DNA from: LMUY01 sp965199005
GTDB lineage: Bacteria; Pseudomonadota; Alphaproteobacteria; Acetobacterales; Acetobacteraceae
Reading direction: 5' to 3'
NCBI GenBank assembly: GCA_965199005.1
Contig: CBDAQK010000001.1
Location: forward strand, 2,294,001-2,358,000
DNA: 64,000 nt
In this document: positions 8,939-17,404 of the stretch, in pieces
How positions within the stretch are numbered: the stretch's first letter is position 1
Layout of the letters: the number at the start of each line of letters is the position of its first letter
Program-made: the position numbers and the translations under genes
Notes under the pieces: generated by a model
What the model was told of the DNA's origin: nothing
Database searches by the model: none
What the model saw: the letters and a program-made list of their open reading frames with translations, nothing else

Positions 8939-9772
8939 TTAGCGCAGCGGCAAGCCCAGGCGGCCCATCGCCTCCTTGATCTTGTCCCGTCCTGCCAGGC
9001 TGGCCAGGCGCCCCACGCGGCCAATGACCCGTTGCGTCCAGGTATAGGCGGTGCGCTCCGTCTGCTCGCTAAACCGGTGGAGCGCGCGGTCGTAGACGGC
9101 AGTGGCCTCGGGCTCAGCCGTCGCGTCGTAGCGTTCGCGGTGGAGGACGGCGGATTGCGGCAGGCGGGGCTTCACCAACGCCCTGGTTTTCGTTTCGTCC
9201 GCATACCCGATGCAGAGGCCGACGAGGCCCATGGCACCGGAAGGCAGGCCGAGGATTTTCGTGACCGCCTCCACATCGTTGCGAAGCGCGCCGATATAGA
9301 CGGTCGACAGGCCGATGCTCTCGGCCGCAACGGTCGCGTTCTGCGCGGCAAGGATGGCGTCGAAGGCGGAAAACAGGAACGTCTCCAAATAAGGCAGGCA
9401 CTCGAACGCCTGGTTCAGGGATTCACCGACGCGCTGCAGCCGGGAAATGTCGGCGACCCAGACCAGGAAGAGCGGGCATTGTTCGATATGCTTCTGATTG
9501 CCTGCCACGACGGCCAAAGCGGCCTTGGCTGCCGGCTCGGTCACGGCCACCACGGACCAGGCCTGCATGTTGGACGAACTTGCCGCTGATTGTGCTGCAG
9601 CCACCAAGGTTTCCAGTGTCCCCTCGGGCAAGGCGGCCGGCTGGTAGTCACGTACTGACCGATGTTGCACCAGGCTGGCGATCACGTCATTCCAGGGTCC
9701 AGCGGGAAGGCTGGGTGCTTCGGCCCCGTAGCGGGCGATCAAAGCGGCTTGGCGCGACGATATGTCATTCAT
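8939..9772 (-). CDS. nitroreductase family oxidoreductase (NfsA-like)
   Basis: A 277-residue FMN-dependent NAD(P)H oxidoreductase. The N-terminal signature HRSVRDYQPAALPEGTLE and the FMN-site stretch AAAQSAASSSNMQAWSVVAV are typical of the NfsA/Frp flavin reductase branch. A further segment, IGLSTVYIGALRNDVEAV, is also family-like. The ATG at 9772 (MNDISS) is preferred over the upstream in-frame start at 9799 because an AGAGG ribosome site lies just before it. The gene converges with the diguanylate cyclase. It probably reduces nitroaromatics, quinones or flavins; the physiological substrate is unknown. Confidence 0.87.
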   Translation of the reverse strand: MNDISSRQAALIARYGAEAPSLPAGPWNDVIASLVQHRSVRDYQPAALPEGTLETLVAAAQSAASSSNMQAWSVVAVTEPAAKAALAVVAGNQKHIEQCPLFLVWVADISRLQRVGESLNQAFECLPYLETFLFSAFDAILAAQNATVAAESIGLSTVYIGALRNDVEAVTKILGLPSGAMGLVGLCIGYADETKTRALVKPRLPQSAVLHRERYDATAEPEATAVYDRALHRFSEQTERTAYTWTQRVIGRVGRLASLAGRDKIKEAMGRLGLPLR

Positions 9773-9932
9773 GGGGAAGCCTCTAGAGCGGGAGAGCACG
9801 AAATTAAATGTGGGCTGGGGAGGATCGGTCTGCCGCGAGGTGTGCTCAAGCGGGCCATAACGTCTCCAAAACAGGCACGATCCGACTAAGCGACGGCGTT
9901 ATTGAAGGTGGAACAGCTTTTTTGCCGGGAAC

Positions 9933-9954
9933 TGCATCCATGGTCATGGATGCA
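9933..9954. promoter_or_regulatory. perfect 10-2-10 inverted repeat
   Basis: TGCATCCATG and CATGGATGCA are perfect inverted copies separated by GT. The element lies in the 298-bp gap between the nitroreductase start (9772) and the small gene at 10071. No T-tract follows on either strand, so an operator is more likely than a terminator. No obvious regulator is divergent here; the nearby HTH protein at 10249..10584 is a possible partner. The rest of the gap shows no gene. Confidence 0.45.
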
Positions 9955-10070
9955 TCGTAACGCTTAGGTGATGCCGGAGCGACAGGTGAAATGTCCGGCA
10001 TTGCTGGACAGAGTTTGGAGGACTGACGGGAGGGTCGCCGGGACTATCTCCCACGGGCAAGGACGAAATC

Positions 10071-10274
10071 ATGGTATATATCGCCGCCCTGGTCCCATCC
10101 GCCTCGAGCCGTGCATCGCTGACCGCCCCGCTTGCGCTCTCGCTCGCAGAAAACGCCTTCAAGGCGGGACGGCTTGAGAGTGCCATCCGCTACCTGGACA
10201 TGGCCTACGCGATTTTCGATGCCCAAGCCGGCACCCCAGCCGTTTGCCCTAATGCTTTGCCGAAAGGCGGCTGA
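10071..10274 (+). CDS. small protein of unknown function, 67 aa
   Basis: A short ORF with an AAGGA ribosome site 7 nt before the ATG. The protein has a polar, helix-forming middle part (SLAENAFKAGRLESAIRYLD) that could form one TPR-like helical hairpin, and no signal peptide. Its 3' end overlaps the convergent HTH gene by 26 nt, which is unusual and lowers confidence slightly. I do not recognise the family. Alternatively it is a chance ORF, but the ribosome site and amphipathic composition favour a real gene. Confidence 0.5.
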   Translation: MVYIAALVPSASSRASLTAPLALSLAENAFKAGRLESAIRYLDMAYAIFDAQAGTPAVCPNALPKGG

Positions 10275-10584
10275 ATAACCAGTTTACTCTGCCCTCCGAT
10301 GGATCGATCTCCTCGTCGACCGGAAGGTCGTTCGGATAACCCTCGAAGAACACGGTAAGCGAGCAGGAGAGCAATTTGCTGATCAAGATCAGGTAGCGGC
10401 TTGGAATTCGGTAGAGACCAGCCTCCCAGTTGGCGACGCGCCGTTCCTCCACCCCTAGCGTCGCCGCGATGGTGATGATCTCGAGCCCATTGGCAAGACG
10501 CTGCGCACGAAGCTGCTTTCCAACGTGTTCATCGACCGCTGAACCGCTCTTGTCGCCGTCGGGGCTTGGTGGCTCAGCTTCCAT
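10249..10584 (-). CDS. small XRE-type helix-turn-helix regulator
   Basis: A 111-residue protein whose middle part (about residues 22-80) fits a Cro/C1-type HTH domain: VGKQLRAQRLANGLEIITIA, then TLGVEERRVANWEAGLYRIP, then SRYLILISKLLSCSLTVFFEG. This pattern is typical of XRE regulators that recognise DNA with the QxxVxxWExG-type helix. A GGAG ribosome site precedes the ATG. It carries no separate sensor domain. Its 3' end overlaps the convergent small ORF at 10071..10274. The targets are unknown; the 22-bp inverted repeat at 9933 is one candidate. Confidence 0.75.
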   Translation of the reverse strand: MEAEPPSPDGDKSGSAVDEHVGKQLRAQRLANGLEIITIAATLGVEERRVANWEAGLYRIPSRYLILISKLLSCSLTVFFEGYPNDLPVDEEIDPSEGRVNWLFSRLSAKH

Positions 10585-10739
10585 TGGGGGCTCCAGTGCG
10601 GCCGATACGCCACCGTAAACGATTTCATCGTCTCTTGTGTCATTTTTTCGATGATCTTAACGTGTGGCGTGTGGTTGGCGTTCGCATGGGACATCAACGC
10701 GCATAGGGCGCGAAGGTGCGCAACCGAGACTGTTGGATT

Positions 10740-11438
10740 TTAGCTCTCTTCCGTACGGCTCGCGCTTTCTTGCGCAGCGGCAACGACAGCCGCCAGCCGA
10801 TCCAGCTCCAGATCGGCAATTCCCTCAGCGCGCAGACCCGCACAGGTTCGAAATAGATAATCCGCCGACGTTCCCAGCTCGCCGCCAGCGGAGGCGAGGC
10901 GGCTGATCACGGCCTCCTTGGCGAGGTTGCCGGTGTATTGTTCCGTCGCCGGGTTGACCGTGAACGCGATGGCGGTGCCAAACCGCACGCCGTCCAGGTC
11001 CTCGAGCTCGAGCCAGCGTGGCACGTAGCTCCCGGCCAACATCTCGCGCCGCCACACGAGCGGGAGTTCTGTCTCGACCAGCTCGTCGGCGATGCGGAAC
11101 GCAACCCCGCCGCAACTGCCACCGACATCGAGCCCCAGTACGAGGCCCGGGTTCTCCGGCGTGCCCCGTCCGGCGCGGGTGGAAAGGCAGAAGGCGCGGT
11201 GCCAGCCATGCACGACCGCCACGCGGCGTTCGACCGAATGGATTTGCGGGTTCCAGATCAGCGAACCGTAGCCGAATAGCCAAACCGGCTCGCCCGGCGG
11301 ACGCAGCGCCAGGGTCTGCCGCAAGGACTCCGCGCGTTGCTCCTCGGTGAGCAGGCGCATGCCGGGGGCGGAGCGGGAGACCATCGCATCGACGCCCCCG
11401 GCCTCAAGCAGAGCCCGCGTCAGCACGAACCCCGTCAT
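10740..11438 (-). CDS. ChaC-like gamma-glutamylcyclotransferase
   Basis: A 232-residue cytoplasmic enzyme of the ChaC/GGCT fold, which cleaves gamma-glutamyl peptides (glutathione in ChaC proteins) to 5-oxoproline. The substrate-loop motif VWLFGYGSLIWNP is present, followed by HGWHRAFCLSTRAGRGTPENPG. The glutamate of TPENPG corresponds to the catalytic acid. The ATG at 11438 is chosen because it overlaps the upstream nitronate monooxygenase stop as ATGA; a longer ORF extends back into that gene but is a reading-frame artefact. The coupling suggests a shared stress or detoxification role. Confidence 0.86.
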   Translation of the reverse strand: MTGFVLTRALLEAGGVDAMVSRSAPGMRLLTEEQRAESLRQTLALRPPGEPVWLFGYGSLIWNPQIHSVERRVAVVHGWHRAFCLSTRAGRGTPENPGLVLGLDVGGSCGGVAFRIADELVETELPLVWRREMLAGSYVPRWLELEDLDGVRFGTAIAFTVNPATEQYTGNLAKEAVISRLASAGGELGTSADYLFRTCAGLRAEGIADLELDRLAAVVAAAQESASRTEES

Positions 11439-12379
11439 GCGGCGGCCCGGACGGGCAGACCCAGCCGGGCCCGGGCGCCGGCGTATTCGCGTGCGAGCCG
11501 TGCCACCAGGTCCGCCGCCGGTACCACGGCCTTCACCGCGCCGATGCCCTGGCCGGAGCCCCAAATATCCTTCCAAGCCTTGGTCCGCCCGCTGCCGAAG
11601 TTCATGGCTGCCGGGTCGCTGACGGGCAGGTTGTCCGGGTCCAGCCCCGCATTCGACAGGCTGCCGCGGAGATAATTGCCATGCACGCCGGTGATGAGGT
11701 TGGTGTAGACGATGTCGCGGGACGCACTGTCCACCAGCATCTGTTTATAGCCAGGGGCGGCATTGGCCTCCTCCGTCGCGATGAAGGCAGAGCCGACATA
11801 GGCGAAATCCGCCCCCATGGCCTGCGCCGCCAGCACGGCGTTGCCCGTGGCGATCGCCCCCGACAAGGCCAGCGGGCCATCGAACCAAGCGCGGATTTCA
11901 CCGATCAGGGCGAAGGGCGAAATCGTCCCGGCATGCCCGCCCGCCCCGGCCGCAACCGCAACCAACCCATCGGCCCCTTTGTCGACCGCCTTGCGGGCGA
12001 AGACGTCGTTGATGACGTCGTGCAGCACGATGCCGCCATACGAATGCACTGCCTGGTTGACCTCCTCCCGCGCGCCAAGGGAGGTGATGACGATCGGGGC
12101 GCGGTATTTCACGCATAGTTCGACGTCGTGCATCAGCCGGTCGTTCGAGCGGTGGACGATCTGGTTGACCGCGAACGGCGCGTCATCCTCCCCCAACTCG
12201 CCCGTAAGGCGCTTCAGCCACTCCTCCAAGACCGGGCCAGGCCGGGCGTTCAGCGCCGGGAAGGAGCCGACGATCCCGGCCCGGCATTGGGCCAGCACCA
12301 AATCCGGGTTCGAGATGATGAACATCGGCGAAGCGATGACGGGGAGGCGGAGCCGGTCGAACAAGGCGGGGACAGGCAT
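11435..12379 (-). CDS. nitronate monooxygenase / 2-nitropropane dioxygenase family
   Basis: A 314-residue FMN-dependent TIM-barrel enzyme that oxidises alkyl nitronates, or a related enoyl reductase-like protein. Visible features are the N-terminal RLPVIASPMFIISNPDLVLA and the FMN phosphate-binding glycine-rich stretch VAVAAGAGGHAG. GDFAYVGSAFIATEEA-like residues lie near the C-terminal half (MGADFAYVGSAFIATEEAN). The length is normal. Its stop overlaps the start of the ChaC-like gene by 4 nt. It is divergent from the Liv-type binding protein at 12501, leaving a 121-bp promoter region. Confidence 0.88.
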   Translation of the reverse strand: MPVPALFDRLRLPVIASPMFIISNPDLVLAQCRAGIVGSFPALNARPGPVLEEWLKRLTGELGEDDAPFAVNQIVHRSNDRLMHDVELCVKYRAPIVITSLGAREEVNQAVHSYGGIVLHDVINDVFARKAVDKGADGLVAVAAGAGGHAGTISPFALIGEIRAWFDGPLALSGAIATGNAVLAAQAMGADFAYVGSAFIATEEANAAPGYKQMLVDSASRDIVYTNLITGVHGNYLRGSLSNAGLDPDNLPVSDPAAMNFGSGRTKAWKDIWGSGQGIGAVKAVVPAADLVARLAREYAGARARLGLPVRAAA

Positions 12380-12500
12380 TGGCAGGCTTCCGATCGCTGC
12401 TGCAGGACTGCCATTGACGCGAGGGCGCGCGAGGCTCCAGGATTACGAAACAGGAATACGACGTGTCCGGTCAAGGACTCGCGGTCGAGGGGATTGTTCA

Positions 12501-13715
12501 ATGCGTCTAGGTATCAGCGCTGCCGTGCTGGGTATGCTCGCCCTCGTGCCCGTCGCCCGGGCGGACGAAACGATCCGTATCGCCTATATCGACCCGCTCA
12601 GCGGCCCGCTGGCAGAAACCGGACAGCTCGGCGAACAACATTTCCGTTTCGCGATCGACCGGGTCAATGCCGCGCAGGCCGCGGGGCCCGGCCGCAAGTT
12701 CGAGCTCGTGCCGATGGACAACGAGGTGAGCCCGGAAAAGTCGCTGACGCTGCTGCGCAAGGCGGTGGATGACGGCATCCACTATATCACCCAGGGCAAT
12801 GGGTCGGCCGTGGCCTTCGCGCTGGTCGATGCGATCCAGAAGAACAACAAGCGCGAGCCGGCGAAGTCGGTGCTCTTCCTGAACTATGCGGCGGTCGATC
12901 CGGCTCTGACCAACGACAAATGCTCCTGGTGGCATTTCCGCTTCGACGCCGATAGCGACATGAAGATGAAGGCGCTGTCGGACTACCTGGTAGCGCAGAA
13001 GGATGCGCATAAAGTCTACATCTTCAACCCCGACTACTCGTTCGGTGTCTCGGTCGAAAAGGCGGCGCAGGCGATGCTGAAGGATCGCCGGCCGGACCTG
13101 CAGGTCGTCGGTGCGGAGCGTGTGCCGCTGGGCAAGGTAAAAGATTTCACGCCCTATATCGCCAAGTTCCAGGCTGCCGGCGCGGACTCGATCGTCACCG
13201 GAAACTGGGGTGCCGATTTGGAGCTGCTGGTGAAGGCCGCCGCCGATAGCGGCTACAAGGGCAAGTTCTACACCTATTATCTCGGCGACGAGGTGCTGGT
13301 GAACGCAGCCGGGCCAGGTGCCAAGGGCGATTCGCAGATCAGCACCTGGGCAGACAACGTGCCGGGCATCGACGATATGTCCGACGCCTACGAGAAGCGC
13401 TTCGGCCGCACATTCTACTATTGGCACGTCGTCAACGAGATCGACACGCTGGCCGCGGCAATGAAGCAAGCCAACTCCTCCGACCCGGCGAAAGTCGCTG
13501 CCGCGATGAGCGGCATGAAGCGGGAGACCCCGCTGGGCATCTCCGACATGCGGGCCGACAACCACCAATTGATCCAGCCGCTCTTCATCACCGAGTTGGA
13601 GCCGGGCCTGCCGCACGTGTTCAAAGCCACCGGGCTGGGCTTCAAGACGGTTGGCACCATCACGGCAGATTCGACCCGGATGCCGACCACCTGCACGTTC
13701 AAAGACAAATCCTGA
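12501..13715 (+). CDS. ABC transporter substrate-binding protein, branched-chain amino acid (Liv) type
   Basis: The first gene of a long operon. The 404-residue protein begins with a Sec signal peptide ending at VARA-DE (cleavage after about residue 22). The mature part, starting IRIAYIDPLSGPLAETG, matches type I periplasmic binding proteins of the HAAT family. The ATG at 12501 has a GAGG ribosome site; a much longer ORF opening at 11817 crosses the divergent gene and is not real. Downstream beta-oxidation genes suggest the ligand is a carboxylic acid or aromatic/alicyclic acid rather than an amino acid; that is inference. Confidence 0.92.
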   Translation: MRLGISAAVLGMLALVPVARADETIRIAYIDPLSGPLAETGQLGEQHFRFAIDRVNAAQAAGPGRKFELVPMDNEVSPEKSLTLLRKAVDDGIHYITQGNGSAVAFALVDAIQKNNKREPAKSVLFLNYAAVDPALTNDKCSWWHFRFDADSDMKMKALSDYLVAQKDAHKVYIFNPDYSFGVSVEKAAQAMLKDRRPDLQVVGAERVPLGKVKDFTPYIAKFQAAGADSIVTGNWGADLELLVKAAADSGYKGKFYTYYLGDEVLVNAAGPGAKGDSQISTWADNVPGIDDMSDAYEKRFGRTFYYWHVVNEIDTLAAAMKQANSSDPAKVAAAMSGMKRETPLGISDMRADNHQLIQPLFITELEPGLPHVFKATGLGFKTVGTITADSTRMPTTCTFKDKS

Positions 13716-13718
13716 CCC

Positions 13719-14669
13719 GTGGGTGAGTCGCTCACCCTCGTTCTGCTCAACGGGCTGGTCTACGGGCTGCTGCTGTTCATGCTGTCATCTGGCCTGACGC
13801 TCATCTTCGGCATGATGGGCGTGCTCAACCTGGCCCATGCCAGCTTCTACATGCTAGGCGCGTATTTTGCCTACACGGTCAGCCTGTATCTTGGATTCTG
13901 GGCCGGGCTGGTGGTGGCGCCCATCTTGGTGGGCGTGCTTGGCGCGGTGGTGGAGCGGTACGGGCTGCGTGCGGTCCACCGCCACGGCCACATGGCGGAA
14001 TTGCTCTTCACCTTCGGCCTCGCCTTCGTGATCGGGGAGGTGGTGCCCTTGATCTGGGGCCGCAGCCCCGTGGAATACCATGTCCCGGCGGCGCTCGACT
14101 TCCCGCTCTTCCATGTCGGCGGCACGGCGTATCCGGCGTACCGCGTGTTCATGATGGCGGTCTCCCTGGCGATGTTCGTGGCGCTGTTTGCCGCCCTGTC
14201 GCGGACCCGGCTGGGTCTGATCGTGCGGGCCGCGCTGACCCATGCCGACATGGTGTCCATGCTGGGCCATGATGTGCCCCGTGTATTCACGCTGGTGTTC
14301 GGCGCGGGCTGCGCGTTGGCCGGGTTGGCGGGGGTGATCGCGGGCAATGCGTTCACCACCCAGCCGGGCATGGCCGCCTCGCTCGGGGCCATCGTATTCG
14401 CCGTGGTTGTCATGGGCGGGTTGGGATCGATCTGGGGCGCGTTCGTGGCTTCCATCCTGATCGGGATGATCCAGACCGCGTCGATCAGCCTGGATTTGCC
14501 GTTGTGGCGTGCCTTGTCGGTGTTCGGCCTGACGATCGACCCGGCAGGACGGCTGAGTGATTTGTGGAACCTGACCATTGCCCGGGCGGCGCCCACCGTG
14601 CCCTATCTCCTCCTGGTGCTGATGCTCGCGTTCCGGCCAAGAGGGCTTGCCGGCTCGCGGTCGGCATGA
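13719..14669 (+). CDS. livH: Liv-type ABC transporter permease LivH
   Basis: A 316-residue inner-membrane permease starting at a GTG 3 nt after the binding-protein stop. It has the LivH pattern: LLNGLVYGLLLFMLSSGLTL at the N-terminus, then GMMGVLNLAHASFYMLGAY with the conserved NLAHG-like motif. Near the end is VVVMGGLGSIWGAFVASILI, the permease loop that contacts the ATPase. About eight hydrophobic segments are visible. The stop overlaps the next permease start as ATGA, so translation is coupled. Substrate specificity is unknown. Confidence 0.92.
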   Translation: MGESLTLVLLNGLVYGLLLFMLSSGLTLIFGMMGVLNLAHASFYMLGAYFAYTVSLYLGFWAGLVVAPILVGVLGAVVERYGLRAVHRHGHMAELLFTFGLAFVIGEVVPLIWGRSPVEYHVPAALDFPLFHVGGTAYPAYRVFMMAVSLAMFVALFAALSRTRLGLIVRAALTHADMVSMLGHDVPRVFTLVFGAGCALAGLAGVIAGNAFTTQPGMAASLGAIVFAVVVMGGLGSIWGAFVASILIGMIQTASISLDLPLWRALSVFGLTIDPAGRLSDLWNLTIARAAPTVPYLLLVLMLAFRPRGLAGSRSA

Positions 14670-15940
14670 GCGCCACGCTACCCGCCATCCCGCTGCGATC
14701 CGGGCGCCCCATGCTGCGGGCTGCCCTTCCCTGGGCGCTGGTCGCCATTTTGGCCGTCGCGGCGCCTTATTCGTTATCCAGCGGGTTCGGACTGTCGCTG
14801 CTGTGCCGGATGGGCATCGCCATCGTCTTCGCGCTGTCGTTCAACATGCTGCTGGGGCAGGGAGGGATGCTGGATTTCGGGCATGCCGTATTCCTGGGCT
14901 TCGGTGGCTTTGCCGCCATGCACCTGATGCGCGCGGCCGGGAATGGCTGGCCGATCCCGGCGCCGCTGCTTCCGCTCGGGGCTGCCATGGGCGGGCTGGT
15001 CGTCGCGGTGCTGGCCGGGTCGGTCGCCTGCAAGCGGGGCGAGACGGCGTTTGCCATGATCACGCTGGGCCTGGCCGAATTGGCTGCGACCTTCGTGTTG
15101 ATGTTCCCCTCGGTGTTCGGCGGTGAGGAAGGGATCAATGGCGACCGCTCCGATGGCCCGGCGCTGTTCGGCTTCGACTTCGGCAGCCAGTTCCACGTTT
15201 ATTTCCTGATCGCCGCCTGGGCCTTCCTCTGCGCCTTCCTGATGTGGCGCTACACCAAGACGCCACTCGGCCGGCTGGCGAATGCGGTGCGCGACAATGC
15301 GGACCGGGTGGGCTTCATCGGCTACAATCCCGGCAGCGTGCGCTATCTGGTGTTCATCCTGTCGGGCTTGTTTGCCGGGGTGGCCGGCGGGTTGCAGGCG
15401 CTGAACGACGAGATCGCGACCTCGTCCAACGTCTCGTCGACGGCATCGGGCGCGGTGCTGTTGATGACCTTCATCGGCGGGGTGGGGACGTTCTGGGGCC
15501 CCGTGCTGGGGGCCATCCTGGTGACGTTCTTGCAGGTCGCGCTGTCGACCATCACCGATGCTTGGCAGCTTTATGATGGATTGCTGTTCGTCGCGGCGGT
15601 GATCTGGGCGCCGGGCGGGCTGTCCGGCATCATTCTGGCGCACGCCCCCCTGGCCCGTGCAGGACGGTTGAAACCGTTGGTGCCATCCTATGCCGCGCAA
15701 CTGCCCGGCCTGGTGCTGGTGCTCGGCGGCGTCGTGTTCCTGGCCGAACTCGCCTATCGCTTGGAGGCAGTGCGCAACGGCGCCGAGTCCGGCCGGGTGC
15801 TGGGCCTCGCGGCTGATCCGCACGCCCTGTGGCAATGGGCGGCCGGGGCGGTGGTGTTCGCCGCCGGGGCGTTGCTGCTGCGGCGGAGCTGGCCGGGTGC
15901 GCGGGACGCCTGGCAGGCGCAAATGGTCGCCGCGTCATGA
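14666..15940 (+). CDS. livM: Liv-type ABC transporter permease LivM with C-terminal extension
   Basis: A 424-residue permease paired with LivH. The start ATG at 14666 overlaps the LivH stop; the longer ORF from 14564 is rejected. Core motifs are SFNMLLGQGGMLDFGHAVFL and FIGGVGTFWGPVLGAILVTF, the latter being the ATPase-contact loop. After the usual permease end (about residue 320) there are roughly 100 further residues with two extra hydrophobic segments (AQLPGLVLVLGGVVFLAELA and AAGAVVFAAGALLLRRSW). These end in a short cytoplasmic-looking tail. Some LivM proteins carry C-terminal additions, but this one is not an ATPase domain. The stop overlaps livG as ATGA. Confidence 0.92.
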   Translation: MSATLPAIPLRSGRPMLRAALPWALVAILAVAAPYSLSSGFGLSLLCRMGIAIVFALSFNMLLGQGGMLDFGHAVFLGFGGFAAMHLMRAAGNGWPIPAPLLPLGAAMGGLVVAVLAGSVACKRGETAFAMITLGLAELAATFVLMFPSVFGGEEGINGDRSDGPALFGFDFGSQFHVYFLIAAWAFLCAFLMWRYTKTPLGRLANAVRDNADRVGFIGYNPGSVRYLVFILSGLFAGVAGGLQALNDEIATSSNVSSTASGAVLLMTFIGGVGTFWGPVLGAILVTFLQVALSTITDAWQLYDGLLFVAAVIWAPGGLSGIILAHAPLARAGRLKPLVPSYAAQLPGLVLVLGGVVFLAELAYRLEAVRNGAESGRVLGLAADPHALWQWAAGAVVFAAGALLLRRSWPGARDAWQAQMVAAS

Positions 15941-16695
15941 CACCGGTGCTGTCGATCCGCGACCTGCGCAAAAGCTTCGGGGCCACATCCATCATCAAGG
16001 GCGTGACCTTGGACATCGCCCGGGGCGAGCGGCATGCCGTGATTGGGCCGAACGGGGCAGGCAAGAGCACGTTCTTCCACTTGGTCAGTGGCCGCTACAC
16101 CCCGGATGCCGGGCAAATCCTATTAAATGGGGAGGACATCACCGGGCTGCCATCGCATCTGATCAACCGCCGCGGCCTATCTCGGTCCTTCCAGGTGACG
16201 TCGCTGTTCCCGGGCATGACCGTGTTCGAGAATCTGCGCAATGCGGCGATGTATCCGATGGGAGCCGGCTACACGTTTTGGCGTACGGTGACCAGGTTTG
16301 CGGCCCTGAACACCCGGACGGAGGAGATGCTGGAGCTGACCGGCCTCACCTCCCGCCGCAACGTGCTGGCGGGCGCGCTTGCCTACGCAGACCAGCGGGC
16401 GCTGGAGATCGGGGTGGCCGTGGCTGGCGGCGCCGGCACGGTGCTGCTGGACGAGCCGACCGCCGGGATGAGCAACGCCGAGACGGAGCGCGCGACCGCC
16501 CTGATCCGCCGGGTGACGGAAGGCAAGACGTTGGTGATGGTGGAGCACGATTTGGGCGTCGTGTTCAACCTGGCGGACCGCATCACCGTGCTGGCGGACG
16601 GGCAGGTGATCGCGTCTGGCCCACCCGCGGAGGTGCGCGGCAACCCGGCGGTCCGCACCGCCTATCTCGGCACGGCGGCGGACACATTGTGCTGA
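15937..16695 (+). CDS. livG: Liv-type ABC transporter ATP-binding protein LivG
   Basis: A 252-residue cytoplasmic ATPase starting at the ATG that overlaps the LivM stop. Walker A is canonical (GPNGAGKST), Walker B with the catalytic glutamate is VLLDEPT, and the switch histidine is in VMVEHD. The ABC signature is unusual: it reads LAYADQRALEIG where LivG proteins normally have LSYGxQ or LAYGxQ, so the central glycine is alanine. The partner LivF has a normal signature but an altered Walker A. The gene lies in the operon between livM and livF. Confidence 0.92.
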   Translation: MTPVLSIRDLRKSFGATSIIKGVTLDIARGERHAVIGPNGAGKSTFFHLVSGRYTPDAGQILLNGEDITGLPSHLINRRGLSRSFQVTSLFPGMTVFENLRNAAMYPMGAGYTFWRTVTRFAALNTRTEEMLELTGLTSRRNVLAGALAYADQRALEIGVAVAGGAGTVLLDEPTAGMSNAETERATALIRRVTEGKTLVMVEHDLGVVFNLADRITVLADGQVIASGPPAEVRGNPAVRTAYLGTAADTLC

Positions 16696-17399
16696 GCCCG
16701 GCCCCTATCCTCGACGTCCAGGGCCTGGATGCCTGGTATGGCAAGAGCCAGGTGCTGCGCGGGGTGGATTTGCACGTGGGCAAGGGCGAAATCGTCGCCA
16801 TCCTGGGCCGCAACGGTGCCGGGCGGTCGACGGCGCTGAAGGCGATCATGGGCGGAGTGGTGCGCACCGGCCGCGTGGTGTTCGCCGGCGAGGATATCGG
16901 CCGCCTGCCACCGCACGCCATTGCGCGGCGCGGGCTGGGCTACGTGCCGGAAGACCGGGCCATTTTCCCGGACCTGACGACGCTGCAGAACCTCCTCCTA
17001 GGGGAGAAGAAAGGCCCTGGGGACGCCTACACGCTGGATGACGCGTACGCGCTGTTCCCGCGCCTGAAGGAGCGTGCCCACGCCCCGGCCGGTGCGCTGT
17101 CGGGTGGCGAGCAGCAAATGCTGGCGATCTGCCGCACGCTGATGGGCAGCCCGGCGCTGGTGATGGTGGACGAACCGACCGAGGGGCTCGCGCCGATGAT
17201 GGTGGAGCGGGTGCGCGAGCTGCTGGAGGCGGTGGCGGCGCGCGGGACGACCATCCTGCTGGTCGAACAGAAGCTGGCGATTGCGTTGGCGATTTCGCGT
17301 AGGCTGTATGTGATGGGGCATGGACGGGTGGTGTTCGAAGGCACACCCGCCGCCCTGGCTGCGGACGCCGAAATGCGCCGCGAATGGTTGGAGGTTTGA
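16689..17399 (+). CDS. livF: Liv-type ABC transporter ATP-binding protein LivF, Walker A Lys to Arg
   Basis: A 236-residue ATPase that pairs with LivG. It starts at a GTG (16689) overlapping livG by 7 nt; the 569-residue ORF beginning at 15690 runs through livG in another frame and is not the gene. Walker A reads GRNGAGRST, with arginine instead of the invariant lysine. The signature LSGGEQQML and Walker B LVMVDEPT are normal. The switch position is VEQ, glutamine instead of histidine, which is common in LivF. The Lys-to-Arg change is seen directly in the DNA (codon cgg); a sequencing error is unlikely but possible. Confidence 0.9.
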   Translation: MLSPAPILDVQGLDAWYGKSQVLRGVDLHVGKGEIVAILGRNGAGRSTALKAIMGGVVRTGRVVFAGEDIGRLPPHAIARRGLGYVPEDRAIFPDLTTLQNLLLGEKKGPGDAYTLDDAYALFPRLKERAHAPAGALSGGEQQMLAICRTLMGSPALVMVDEPTEGLAPMMVERVRELLEAVAARGTTILLVEQKLAIALAISRRLYVMGHGRVVFEGTPAALAADAEMRREWLEV

Positions 17400-17404
17400 C
17401 GGAC

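Noticed and set aside
11817..12500. Long 5' extension of the Liv binding protein frame
   Set aside because: It runs antisense through nitronate monooxygenase and would bury the signal peptide; the ATG at 12501 has its own ribosome site.
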